DNA of 58,466 bases from an uncultured SAR116 cluster alpha proteobacterium (lineage in GTDB: Bacteria; Pseudomonadota; Alphaproteobacteria; Puniceispirillales; Puniceispirillaceae): assembly GCA_902559985.1 (NCBI GenBank), contig CACEJY010000007.1:1-58466 (forward strand). The letters run 5' to 3'. Position 1 is the stretch's first letter, and the number at the start of each line of letters is the position of its first letter. Made by a program: the position numbers and the translations under genes. Below are positions 26,698-34,645 of this stretch, piece after piece. The notes under the pieces are model-generated. The model saw only the letters and a list, made by a program, of their open reading frames with translations. It was not told the origin of the DNA and made no database searches.

Positions 26698-26847
26698 CTA
26701 AAACAGTGTGTAAATAAATGGTGCAACGACCGAGCCCTGTGCGATAATCAAAAGGCCCCCAAAAAAAACCATGATAATTATGATTGGCGTCAACCATAGT
26801 TTTTTTCTAAGTGTTAAAAAAGTTAAAAGCTCTTTTAAAAAATCCAA
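26698..26847 (-). CDS. DUF5989 family membrane miniprotein
   Basis: This 49-residue frame starts at TTG 26847 and ends at TAG 26698-26700. It reads MDFLKELLTFLTLRKKLWL, then a single hydrophobic helix with a Gly-Gly, and ends IAQGSVVAPFIYTLF. That closing AQGS-x-VAPFIYTLF is the mark of DUF5989 proteins, which are found next to carbamoyltransferases. It lies 10 bases after the SxtJ-like gene and 6 bases before the carbamoyltransferase start, so all are likely one operon. It is too short for usual gene calls. The function is unknown; a partner or anchor for the carbamoyltransferase is plausible. Confidence 0.82.
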   Translation of the reverse strand: MDFLKELLTFLTLRKKLWLTPIIIIMVFFGGLLIIAQGSVVAPFIYTLF

Positions 26848-26857
26848 AGCAGAAATC

Positions 26858-27289
26858 TCAAAATTGTTGTTTGAATGTTGACTGAGTATTATCGAATTTC
26901 ATTTTCTTTTTCCAGTAGCTTCTCTTGTTAGCAACATGGATCTCAAGCTCATCTCTATTAATAAATCTCATAAAAAAACCAATCGGAGTAAAAATTAGAA
27001 AAAAAATCGCGGCCATTATTAATGGGTTGATAATTAGACCAAGCATTTGCCCTAATTTAAACCACATATTGTTTAGAGCAAATATTGCACCGGAATTTAA
27101 CCAAAACAATAACAAGAGTACCAATGCAAAACTTAAAAATATGCAAGATATCAATACCAAAGACAGTGAATGAAAATATATTGCCATTCCTGTCAAAATA
27201 ATTGTGAAAAATATTACAAAGGACTTGTTTGAGGGCAACTTCTTCGCCGGTTCTTTATAAAATTTATTTTCGTAAGTATTTCTAATCAT
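26858..27289 (-). CDS. SxtJ-like membrane protein
   Basis: The 143 residues hold two pairs of hydrophobic helices (about 25-70 and 80-110), a motif MLGLIINPLIMAAIFFLIF followed by TPIGFFMR, and a basic C-terminus with KRSYWKKK. This pattern fits the SxtJ family, named from the saxitoxin cluster and seen beside carbamoyltransferases in many bacteria. No enzymatic role is established. It is the first gene of the cassette, and its start lies about 30 bases from the 3' end of the tRNA-like sequence. Base composition is strongly AT-rich. Confidence 0.75.
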   Translation of the reverse strand: MIRNTYENKFYKEPAKKLPSNKSFVIFFTIILTGMAIYFHSLSLVLISCIFLSFALVLLLLFWLNSGAIFALNNMWFKLGQMLGLIINPLIMAAIFFLIFTPIGFFMRFINRDELEIHVANKRSYWKKKMKFDNTQSTFKQQF

Positions 27290-27323
27290 ATTACCAAAAA
27301 CTCTCCAATATAAGGGGCAGTAG

Positions 27324-27608
27324 CCGTGGCGGCAGTAGTCGAACCTGCCACCTAAAGATTCATCAAACTTTTGTTTTTCCTACCATCCCAATTGGAATGT
27401 GAGTGTGCTGGACTATCCATTCACCGTAGGAAACTTTTTCTCTAAGATGCCACCAGTCTAGTCTCTACACCGTTAACTTTCGATATTTGGTCCGGAAGTA
27501 CCATTTCGGAGGTTTCCCGACTTTGAGCAGCTCTACATTCACCGTTTCCAGAGATTCACCCTATCTTAAATAGGCATCTTACGCTCTATCCTAATGAGTT
27601 AAGCGATC
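27324..27608 (-). tRNA. tRNA-Arg(CCU)-like gene interrupted by a group I intron; possibly a decayed tRNA
   Basis: When the intron 27361-27571 is removed, the minus strand gives a tRNA-like chain. It has TA-ACTC-ATTAGGATA-GAGC (D arm), TAAGA-TGCCTAA-TCTTT (anticodon arm with CCU at 34-36) and AGGTG-GCAGG-TTCGACT-ACTGC (variable loop and T arm). The intron falls right after U36, the site known for tRNA-Arg(CCU) introns in Agrobacterium. Several features look damaged. Position 33 is G instead of U, the G53-C61 pair is G-A, and the 5' acceptor GATCGCT cannot pair with the 3' CGCCACG. CTA stands where CCA would be. It may be a pseudogene or have had one end replaced during island insertion. Confidence 0.5.
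27361..27571 (-). ncRNA. Group I intron (IC3-like), no internal ORF
   Basis: This is a 211-nt element on the minus strand. The R element GTGTAGAGACTAGAC (27470-27456) and the S element GGATAGTCC (27418-27410) are present, and their GACTA and TAGTC pair as P7. A P-like TCGGGAAACC precedes them. The 5' exon end UGCCU pairs with the internal guide GGGUG (U-G at the splice site), with AGAU/AUCU extending P1, and the last intron base is G, as required. These are diagnostic of self-splicing group I introns of bacterial tRNAs. It is too small to hold a homing endonuclease. Confidence 0.85.
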
Positions 27609-27797
27609 GCGTTCCGAATGTTAGCACTTTCAATAGATGATGTCTAAAAACAAAAACTATAGATGCAATATTTGAAAGAGTCTTTAAAGATATTGAGTTT
27701 ATTGAGATTTTATAGAGAAAAGATAGAAATGTAATGTCCTATCCAACTAAACTAACTGATCAAGCGTATAATCAAATATTATACTTGATTTTCTTGT

Positions 27798-27968
27798 TCA
27801 ATTTTGACAACCAGTGGCAGTCATAAAACCAAATTCAAATAGTTCATTTGCACCCCTCTGAGAGCTTTTCCCCTTTTCAATCACGAGGGTTGCACGACGC
27901 AGGCGGCGACCTTTACGAACCAGTTTGGGATTTGTTTCAGCCAGTGCCCTACGACTTTTACGATCAAA
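27798..27968 (-). pseudogene. Fragment of a site-specific recombinase (serine recombinase-like C-terminal part)
   Basis: In one minus-strand frame with no start codon and a stop just upstream, 56 codons read FDRKSRRALAETNPKLVRKG followed by RRLRRATLV and, near the end, ELFEFGFMTATG. The N-P-x-L-V-x-x-x-RRLRR and A-x-E-L-x-x-x-GF-x-T-x-TG pattern resembles the linker and helix-turn-helix region of large serine recombinases or invertases. Its surroundings are AT-rich and otherwise non-coding. It is taken as debris of the enzyme that brought in the neighbouring island. Recognition is by pattern only. Confidence 0.45.
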
Positions 27969-28127
27969 TTAATTGGAGAAGCATCGCAATTTAATCGAAA
28001 AATTGTAGTCTAAATTATGAAACCGATCTTATGTTCTGTTTGTGTTTTCTGGTGAATTGGGGCTATGAGAATTTATAAATCAACAGAGGCTGTCAATTTG
28101 GAGCAAAATTTGGGTAAAAAAAAATCG

Positions 28128-28907
28128 ATGCGAATTGCAACTTGGAACATCAACTCAATTAGATTGCGAATTCAGTTAGTGATAGACTTTATAAAAGAAC
28201 AGGACATAGACGTGCTGTGCCTGCAGGAAACAAAAACACAGGATATGCACTTTCCGGGTGAGGCCTTTACTGCTGCTGGATGGCCGTATCAAGTGATCCG
28301 AGGAGAAAAGAGCTATAATGGTGTGGCTATCATTTCGCGTCAGCCACTTGTTGAAACAAGCTATACGAACTGGGCCGGCAAGACTGACTGTCGACACATA
28401 TGGGCAAGGACCCAAGACGGTATTGGGGTACATAATTTCTATGTACCAGCGGGCGGTGATATTCCTGATATCGATGAAAACTCAAAATTTGCGCATAAGT
28501 TACAATTTATCGCGGAAATGACTACTCATTTTGAGGTCAATAAACCGCAAATGGAAGTTTTGGTCGGTGATTTGAATATCGCGCCTCTGGCAAGCGATGT
28601 GTGGTCAAGCAAACAGCTACTAAAGGTTGTCAGCCATACGCCTGTTGAAACAGACGGGTTAAAAAAACTAATTGCTGATGGAGGTTGGCATGATGCGGTG
28701 CGTGCCTACTTTGGTGATGAACAGAAACTGTATTCTTGGTGGTCTTATCGTGCGCGTGATTGGGCGGCGAGTGATCGTGGGCGTCGACTGGATCATATAT
28801 GGGTTAGCCCTGACCTTGCTGATAGGATTGTAATGGCGCAAATTCACCGTGGTCTGCGCGGTGCGGACACACCGTCTGATCATGTGCCAATTAGTCTGAC
28901 ACTGTGA
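28128..28907 (+). CDS. xthA: Exodeoxyribonuclease III
   Basis: The frame opens at 28065, but the family start MRIATWNINSIR begins at ATG 28128, which is used here. The 259-residue protein has LCLQETKTQD (metal-binding Glu), the Tyr/Asn region YNGVAIISR, GDLNIAP (Asp and Asn of the active site) and SDHVPI (catalytic Asp-His). It cleaves abasic sites and removes 3' blocks in base-excision repair. No strong ribosome site is seen at either start. In the usual order it would follow lolA; here the island intervenes. Confidence 0.93.
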   Translation: MRIATWNINSIRLRIQLVIDFIKEQDIDVLCLQETKTQDMHFPGEAFTAAGWPYQVIRGEKSYNGVAIISRQPLVETSYTNWAGKTDCRHIWARTQDGIGVHNFYVPAGGDIPDIDENSKFAHKLQFIAEMTTHFEVNKPQMEVLVGDLNIAPLASDVWSSKQLLKVVSHTPVETDGLKKLIADGGWHDAVRAYFGDEQKLYSWWSYRARDWAASDRGRRLDHIWVSPDLADRIVMAQIHRGLRGADTPSDHVPISLTL

Positions 28908-28984
28908 TCAGTTAGAATCAAACTGCTTTTACTTTATGCCTCTTTCCCTTTCGTCTAAAAGAAAAACCGGTTATATGCATTGTC

Positions 28985-29854
28985 ATGATAGCGTTTTTTA
29001 AAATGCATGGCCTTGGCAATGATTTCATTATTCTCGATGCGCGTGAACCTGCCAAGGGCATCCCTGATGTGATTAGCAAAACCGCGGCAACCGCAATTGC
29101 TGACCGTCATTTTGGCATTGGCTGTGATCAGATTCTTGTGATCAGGCCCTCGCAGAAAGCCGATATTTTTCTGCAGATTTTCAATAGTGATGGCAGTGCG
29201 GCGCTGGCATGTGGCAATGGCACAAGATGCGTTGCCGATTATATCATGCAAGAGTTTGAGCAGGACCGGCTTGTTATTGAGACTGACGCCGGCATTCTGC
29301 AAAGCTGGCGGTCAGTTGAATGTCCTAATCAGATTTCTGTTGATATGGGGCCGGCCTACCTTGACTGGGCGGCCGTGCCATTGGCCAAAAAGGCAAATAC
29401 ATTATCAGTGGAACTTGGACCGCCTGCACCAGCTCCAGCGGTGTGTCATTCGGTGGGAAACCCGCATGCAGTGCTTTTTGTTGATGATGCCGAGGCGATA
29501 GATCTTAATAATGTTGGCCCGCCGCTGGAACGTCACCCGCTATTCCCGAAACGGGCAAATATTTCTTTTGCACATCAAATTGGACCCAACAAGTTTCGGA
29601 TGCGGGTGTGGGAACGTGGCGTCGGCATTACCCTTGCTTGTGGCAGTGGGGCTTGTGCAGTTGGGGTTGCGGTTCATCGGTCTGGACGTGGATCGCGAAA
29701 CACCGAAATTATTATGGATGGCGGATCGATTTTCATTGACTGGCAAGATGATGGAACCGCTGGGGGACGAGTGATTATGCGCGGACCAGTTGCCTATGTT
29801 TTTGAGGGCATCCTCTCCAAGAATCTTAATGGTTTGTTGAGGGCTGGCAAATGA
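28985..29854 (+). CDS. dapF: Diaminopimelate epimerase
   Basis: The 289 residues begin MIAFFKMHGLGNDFIILD and carry both catalytic cysteine loops: Cys76 in ACGNGTRC and a second Cys near residue 218 in ACGSGACAVG. These residues work as base and acid to turn LL- into meso-diaminopimelate, for lysine and peptidoglycan. The gene overlaps mtaB by four bases (ATGA), and mtaB in turn overlaps ftsY, giving a tight dapF-mtaB-ftsY operon that is common in alphaproteobacteria. Confidence 0.96.
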   Translation: MIAFFKMHGLGNDFIILDAREPAKGIPDVISKTAATAIADRHFGIGCDQILVIRPSQKADIFLQIFNSDGSAALACGNGTRCVADYIMQEFEQDRLVIETDAGILQSWRSVECPNQISVDMGPAYLDWAAVPLAKKANTLSVELGPPAPAPAVCHSVGNPHAVLFVDDAEAIDLNNVGPPLERHPLFPKRANISFAHQIGPNKFRMRVWERGVGITLACGSGACAVGVAVHRSGRGSRNTEIIMDGGSIFIDWQDDGTAGGRVIMRGPVAYVFEGILSKNLNGLLRAGK

Positions 29855-31137
29855 CAAGGCGTAATATACCCCATGTGCGAACATTTGGATGTCGGCTGAA
29901 TATTTGGGAGTCAGAGGTCTTACGAGAGCAGGCGGGTGCTGCTGGTTTGTCGGATGCTATTATTTTCAATACATGTGCGGTGACCGTCGAGGCAGAAAAA
30001 CAAGCCCGCCAAGCCATTCGGAGAGCCCGCCGTGACAATCCGGATGCTAAAATCATTGTCACTGGTTGTGCCGCACAGATTGCTCCTGAAACATGGGCTG
30101 ATATGCCCGAAGTTACACAAGTGGTTGGCAATCATGACAAGCTAAAACCCGAAAGCTGGAAGAAGCTCTCGGCAAGCAATGCCCCATCGCTTTTAGTTAG
30201 TGATATTATGGAAGTGCGTGAAACTGCATCACATCTGGTGGACAGTTTTCACGAACATACACGGGCGTTTTTGCAGGTTCAGCAGGGCTGTGATCATCGC
30301 TGCACCTTTTGCATCATTCCTTACGGCCGAGGGAATAACCGATCGGCGCCAGCCAGCAGGCTAATTGATGCTGCCAAAAATCTTGTCGATAATGGCTGCA
30401 AAGAGTTGGTTCTGACTGGCGTTGACATTACCTCATGGGGAAGTGATTTACCCGGGCGGCCGCGACTTGGAAATTTGGTGCGTAAACTTTTGAGCGAAGT
30501 GAGAGACTTGCCAAGATTACGGCTGTCGTCAATTGACCCCGCTGAACCAGACGCCGAATTGATGGCTGTTCTGGCTGATGATCCGCGTCTGTTACCGCAT
30601 CTGCACCTATCGGCACAGCATGGTGATGACGTTATTTTGAAGCGAATGAAAAGGCGCCATTTGGCAAGGGATGTTTTGCGGTTTTGTGATGAGGCGCGCC
30701 GCCGCCGCCCAGATGTGGTATTTGGTGCGGATGTGATTGCGGGGTTTCCAACCGAGAGTGATCAGGCACATCAGGCAAGCCTTGATATGATTGAAGCAGC
30801 TGGTATTACTCATCTCCACGTCTTTCCTTACTCATCGCGCTCAGGAACTCCGGCTGCTGTTATGCCCCAGCTTTCGCCAAAAATAATCAAAGCCCGAGCA
30901 CGTGCTTTACGTCAGTTTGGTGAACAACGGCTGGAAGAATTTTTAGATTCTGCGGTTGGTAGCACGGATCAGCTTTTGGTCGAGATGGGCAATTGTGGCC
31001 ATGGGCGCAACTTTACCAAAATTCGACTCGATGGGGCGAACTATCCATCGGGGCGTCTTGTTGATGTTAATATTGTGGGGCGTGATGGTAATAGCCTTGT
31101 TGGCCAGGCACATGCTAGGGAAGAGCAAGGCGTATGA
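29851..31137 (+). CDS. mtaB: tRNA (N6-threonylcarbamoyladenosine(37)-C2)-methylthiotransferase
   Basis: The 428 residues contain the N-terminal MTTase domain (TFGCRLNIWESE, with FNTCAVT and VTGCAAQ supplying three cysteines for one cluster). The radical-SAM CDHRCTFC at about 148-155 follows, and a C-terminal TRAM-like region. The CRLN-x-x-E start and the RGNNRS segment fit MtaB rather than MiaB. The enzyme adds a methylthio group to t6A37 of tRNAs that read ANN codons. It overlaps both dapF and ftsY by four bases. Confidence 0.93.
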   Translation: MTRRNIPHVRTFGCRLNIWESEVLREQAGAAGLSDAIIFNTCAVTVEAEKQARQAIRRARRDNPDAKIIVTGCAAQIAPETWADMPEVTQVVGNHDKLKPESWKKLSASNAPSLLVSDIMEVRETASHLVDSFHEHTRAFLQVQQGCDHRCTFCIIPYGRGNNRSAPASRLIDAAKNLVDNGCKELVLTGVDITSWGSDLPGRPRLGNLVRKLLSEVRDLPRLRLSSIDPAEPDAELMAVLADDPRLLPHLHLSAQHGDDVILKRMKRRHLARDVLRFCDEARRRRPDVVFGADVIAGFPTESDQAHQASLDMIEAAGITHLHVFPYSSRSGTPAAVMPQLSPKIIKARARALRQFGEQRLEEFLDSAVGSTDQLLVEMGNCGHGRNFTKIRLDGANYPSGRLVDVNIVGRDGNSLVGQAHAREEQGV

Positions 31138-32072
31138 ATTGGTTTAAGAAACTAAGAGACGGGCTCAGCAAATCCACTAAGAAGGTCTCTGAGTCGTTGG
31201 CGAGCCTGCCGTCCCTATCGGCGCTCATTGGCAAGTCAAAACTCGACGCGACATCATTAGAAGAAGTTGAAGATGCGCTGATTGCTGCCGATCTTGGCAC
31301 GGCCTCATCGATCCGCCTTGCCGCCGCGCTAAAGGCTCATAAATTTGCCGGACCAGTTGACGCAGACTCGATTGCGCTCGCCCTTGCCGAGGGGTTGGAG
31401 ATGATTTTGGAACCGGTAGCCAAGCCATTGAAAATCAAATCTGAGAACCGGCCGCACGTAGTTCTTCTCGTTGGGGTGAACGGATCTGGCAAGACTACGA
31501 CCGCTGGAAAGCTTGCACAAAAATGGCAAGCACAGGGTAAAAAAGTTTTGCTGGCAGCTGGTGATACATTTCGGGCGGCGGCAGTCGAGCAGTTGCAAAT
31601 CTGGGGCGAGCGAACTGGCACATCTGTGATTGCTGATACCAATGGGGGAGATGCTGCAGCACTAGCCTACCGTGCATTGGCACAGGCTATCGAAGAAAAT
31701 GCAGATGTGCTGATCATCGATACAGCAGGACGTCTGCAAAACCGCAGTGAATTAATGGATGAGTTGGTAAAGATTATCCGGGTAATCCGCAAACTGGATA
31801 AGAGCGCCCCACATGACTCGGTTATTATTTTGGATGGGACCGTTGGCCAAAATGCACTATCTCAGGTTAAGGCTTTTGCAGCCGTTGCTGATGTATCTGG
31901 CTTGATTGTTACCAAACTTGACGGGTCTGCAAAAGGCGGTGTCGTCGTGGCCCTTGCAGAAGAGTTTGGCCTGCCCGTCCATGCTGTTGGTGTTGGTGAA
32001 GGGGTCGATGATTTGCAGCCCTTTGCCGCTGATGAATTTGCCAAGGCGCTTGCTGGGGTTGGGGCTGATTAG
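31134..32072 (+). CDS. ftsY: Signal recognition particle receptor FtsY
   Basis: The 312 residues consist of a four-helix N domain and a GTPase G domain with GVNGSGKTTTAGKLA (about 113-127), DTAGR, and TKLDGSAKGGV. The acidic A domain of E. coli FtsY is absent, as usual in alphaproteobacteria. At the inner membrane it docks the SRP-ribosome complex, whose Ffh partner is encoded at 33101-34606. Only the ydcF-family gene, on the opposite strand, separates the two SRP genes. Confidence 0.96.
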   Translation: MNWFKKLRDGLSKSTKKVSESLASLPSLSALIGKSKLDATSLEEVEDALIAADLGTASSIRLAAALKAHKFAGPVDADSIALALAEGLEMILEPVAKPLKIKSENRPHVVLLVGVNGSGKTTTAGKLAQKWQAQGKKVLLAAGDTFRAAAVEQLQIWGERTGTSVIADTNGGDAAALAYRALAQAIEENADVLIIDTAGRLQNRSELMDELVKIIRVIRKLDKSAPHDSVIILDGTVGQNALSQVKAFAAVADVSGLIVTKLDGSAKGGVVVALAEEFGLPVHAVGVGEGVDDLQPFAADEFAKALAGVGAD

Positions 32073-32109
32073 GCTTTTTTGTGTTAGTTTAAATGGGCCC
32101 GGCCTTCGG

Positions 32110-32901
32110 TTAACTGGGTAAAAGTTTCGTGCTGCGACCTGTTAGGTAATAGACCAGCAAGCCGGCATATTCATGCAGGCTTTGACGTAGAAGCAAAATG
32201 CCGCCTGCTATGCTCCACCACCTAGTGTGTCCGGTTTTTGGCGTCTGGTAATCAACAGGATAGGGAATAATTCCGGTCCATCCCGCTGCGGCAAAACTGC
32301 CAACAGCGCGCGGCATGTGATTTGCAGATGTAATAAGAATCCAATTCGTGCCCGGCTCAGTGGCGAAAACCCGCCGGCTATTCACTGCATTTTCAAATGT
32401 ATTTTGGCTGTTTTCCTCATAGAGAACAGTTGTATTCAAACCACCAAGCTTGCGAATCAGATCTCGAATATTGTCGCTTTCGCGCCATCCGCGTTGGCTC
32501 AATTCACTGGAAAACCCGCTGAATAAAATTGGTGTTTGTGGAAGCTGGCGGGCCAAAACCATGGCGGCAGTAAATCTCTCTGCGCTGGCGGTTAGCCCAT
32601 ATTGATTATGACTTTCGGCAACTACACCGTTGCCTGTAAAGCCTCCAAGAACGATGATTCCGTCAATGTGTTTTGCGCCAATTTCACCGCGAGGAATGCG
32701 GTTCTCAAGAAACTGTAATGGAAGGCTGGAAAGTGGCAAGATGCCGAAAAAAAGTGGCAGAGCTATCGCGGCTGTAAATGAAAAGCGCATGATCCACCGC
32801 CATTGTCGCCATCGGGCAATTACACCGATTAAAAGAAACAGATAGGGAATAATAAGCGGCTCAAGCAAAAGGCTCAGCGTCTTTGATAAAATAAAAAACA
32901 T
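32110..32901 (-). CDS. YdcF/ElyC (DUF218) family membrane protein
   Basis: The 263 residues have two N-terminal membrane helices (about 10-60) and a DUF218 domain: DGIIVLGGFTGNGV, NIRDLIRKLGG, EENSQNTFENAVNS and LITSANHMPRAVGSFAAAGW. This is the full ElyC/YdcF pattern, including the conserved E-x-x-S-x-x-T-x-x-N block. Family members affect peptidoglycan and envelope integrity through an unknown reaction. It is convergent with ftsY and divergent from ffh. It is a better match to the family than the islet copy at 9812-10507. Confidence 0.87.
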   Translation of the reverse strand: MFFILSKTLSLLLEPLIIPYLFLLIGVIARWRQWRWIMRFSFTAAIALPLFFGILPLSSLPLQFLENRIPRGEIGAKHIDGIIVLGGFTGNGVVAESHNQYGLTASAERFTAAMVLARQLPQTPILFSGFSSELSQRGWRESDNIRDLIRKLGGLNTTVLYEENSQNTFENAVNSRRVFATEPGTNWILITSANHMPRAVGSFAAAGWTGIIPYPVDYQTPKTGHTRWWSIAGGILLLRQSLHEYAGLLVYYLTGRSTKLLPS

Positions 32902-33100
32902 AGGCTATTCTTGACAATTGCGGGCAAAAAGCGCAATAGAATTCAGACACTCATGTCATCTCCGAATGTCATGACCTTAGCGGGTTACGCACGTCCTTGA
33001 AGTCTTCGAGCACGGGCGCCACTTCTCTGTTTACAATTCGGATGATCGTTAATGTAGGTGTGACGAGTATAGTCGTAATGAGGTAAGCGGGTTCAAAGCC

Positions 33101-34606
33101 ATGTTTGATACGCTGAAAAGTAAATTAGCTGATGTCTTTGACGGGCTTGCTCGTCGAGGAGCTCTTAGCGAGTCTGACGTTGATACCGCACTTCGTGAAG
33201 TACGGCTTGCTTTGCTTGATGCTGATGTTGCGTTGCCCGCGGTAAAAGTCTTCACCGAAAAAGTGCGTGAACGGGCGGTTGGTGTTGCCAGCATGCGGGC
33301 GGTCCGGCCCGACCAGCAGGTGATCAAGATTGTTCATGATGCCTTAATAGAAATGCTTGGTGGAGATGCTGAGCCTTTGAAAATCTCAACGAACCCGCCC
33401 TCCGTTATTCTTCTGGCTGGCTTACAAGGTTCTGGTAAAACAACGACGGCGGGCAAGCTGGCCTTGCGCCTTCGGACACGTGATCGCAAAAAAGTGATGC
33501 TAGCCTCGCTTGATGTAACCCGCCCGGCGGCGCGGGAACAATTGCGGATGCTTGGTGATCAGGCTGAAGTTGGTGTGTTGAATGAGGTCGATGGCGAAAG
33601 CCCGGCTCAGATTGCCAAACGCGCATTGCAAGCGGCAAAATTACAAGCCTATGACGTTCTAATTCTTGATACAGCTGGCCGCTTGAGCATTAATGAACCC
33701 TTGATGGCCGAGCTTCGCGATATCAAAAAACTGACCAACCCCCATGAAATCCTTCTAGTCGCCGACTCGATGACTGGTCAGGATGCGGTGAATACAGCCG
33801 ATGCCTTCCATAAGGCGGTTGGCGTAACGGGTATTGTGCTGACACGTCTTGATGGTGATGCGCGAGGCGGTGCGGCACTGTCGATGCGTCATGTCACTGG
33901 ATGCCCAATCAAGCTGGCAGGTATTGGCGAAAAACAGGATGCGCTTGAAGATTTTGATCCAGCGCGCCTTGCTGGCCGCATTTTGGATATGGGCGATGTG
34001 GTCGCGCTTGTTGAGAAGGCTGCCGAGGCCATCGAAGCTGAAGAAGCTGAGAAACTGGCCAAGCGCATGGCTAAGGGCCAGTTCGACATGAATGATTTTC
34101 TAGCACAAATTCGCCAGCTTCAAAAAATGGGCGGGTTTGGTGGCTTATTGGGTATGCTGCCCGGCATTGGTAAGATGCAAAAGCAAATCGCTGCCGCTGG
34201 CATCGATGACAGCATGATAAAACGGCAAGAAGCCATTATTCTGTCGATGACGAAAAAGGAACGAATTGCTGTAGGGTTGCTGAATGCATCGCGGCGCAAG
34301 CGTATAGCGGCCGGTTCGGGGACCTCGGTTCAAGAGGTGAACAGGCTAGTGAAACAATATCAGGATATGGCTCGGATGATGAAAAAGCTTGGCGGCAAAA
34401 CGGGCGCTGCAGCGATGAAGGCTATGCTTGGTGGCTCTGGGGTGGGCGCTGCTGGAATGGGTAATGCTGGCGGCATGCCAGATCTCGGTGTTTTATCGCG
34501 CGGCCTTGGAAAAGGATTGGGCGGCGGTGTTGCGCAAGGACTGGGAAGTGGTCTCGCCAATGGATTGCCCGGTTTGGGTGGCAAACCCGCGGGCAAGAAG
34601 AAATAG
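33101..34606 (+). CDS. ffh: Signal recognition particle protein Ffh (SRP54)
   Basis: The 501 residues comprise the N domain, the G domain with GLQGSGKTTTAGKLA near 105-119 and TRLDGDARGGAALS, and the methionine-rich M domain with GGFGGLLGMLPGIGKM. A glycine-rich tail of about 60 residues ends in GKKK. Ffh binds signal sequences of nascent inner-membrane proteins together with 4.5S RNA and meets FtsY at the membrane. It leads the conserved ffh-rpsP-rimM-trmD-rplS run. Confidence 0.97.
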   Translation: MFDTLKSKLADVFDGLARRGALSESDVDTALREVRLALLDADVALPAVKVFTEKVRERAVGVASMRAVRPDQQVIKIVHDALIEMLGGDAEPLKISTNPPSVILLAGLQGSGKTTTAGKLALRLRTRDRKKVMLASLDVTRPAAREQLRMLGDQAEVGVLNEVDGESPAQIAKRALQAAKLQAYDVLILDTAGRLSINEPLMAELRDIKKLTNPHEILLVADSMTGQDAVNTADAFHKAVGVTGIVLTRLDGDARGGAALSMRHVTGCPIKLAGIGEKQDALEDFDPARLAGRILDMGDVVALVEKAAEAIEAEEAEKLAKRMAKGQFDMNDFLAQIRQLQKMGGFGGLLGMLPGIGKMQKQIAAAGIDDSMIKRQEAIILSMTKKERIAVGLLNASRRKRIAAGSGTSVQEVNRLVKQYQDMARMMKKLGGKTGAAAMKAMLGGSGVGAAGMGNAGGMPDLGVLSRGLGKGLGGGVAQGLGSGLANGLPGLGGKPAGKKK

Positions 34607-34645
34607 AGTTAATGGACGACTAACGCCAATGAAAGGGATAAATTC

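Noticed and set aside
27736-27761. A second tRNA-like 5' half on the minus strand (GATCAGT-TA-GTTT-AGTTGGATA-GGAC)
   Set aside because: The D-arm pattern is suggestive and resembles the 5' half at 27602-27608 onward, but the anticodon stem does not pair and there is no 3' half. It may be tRNA debris or chance.
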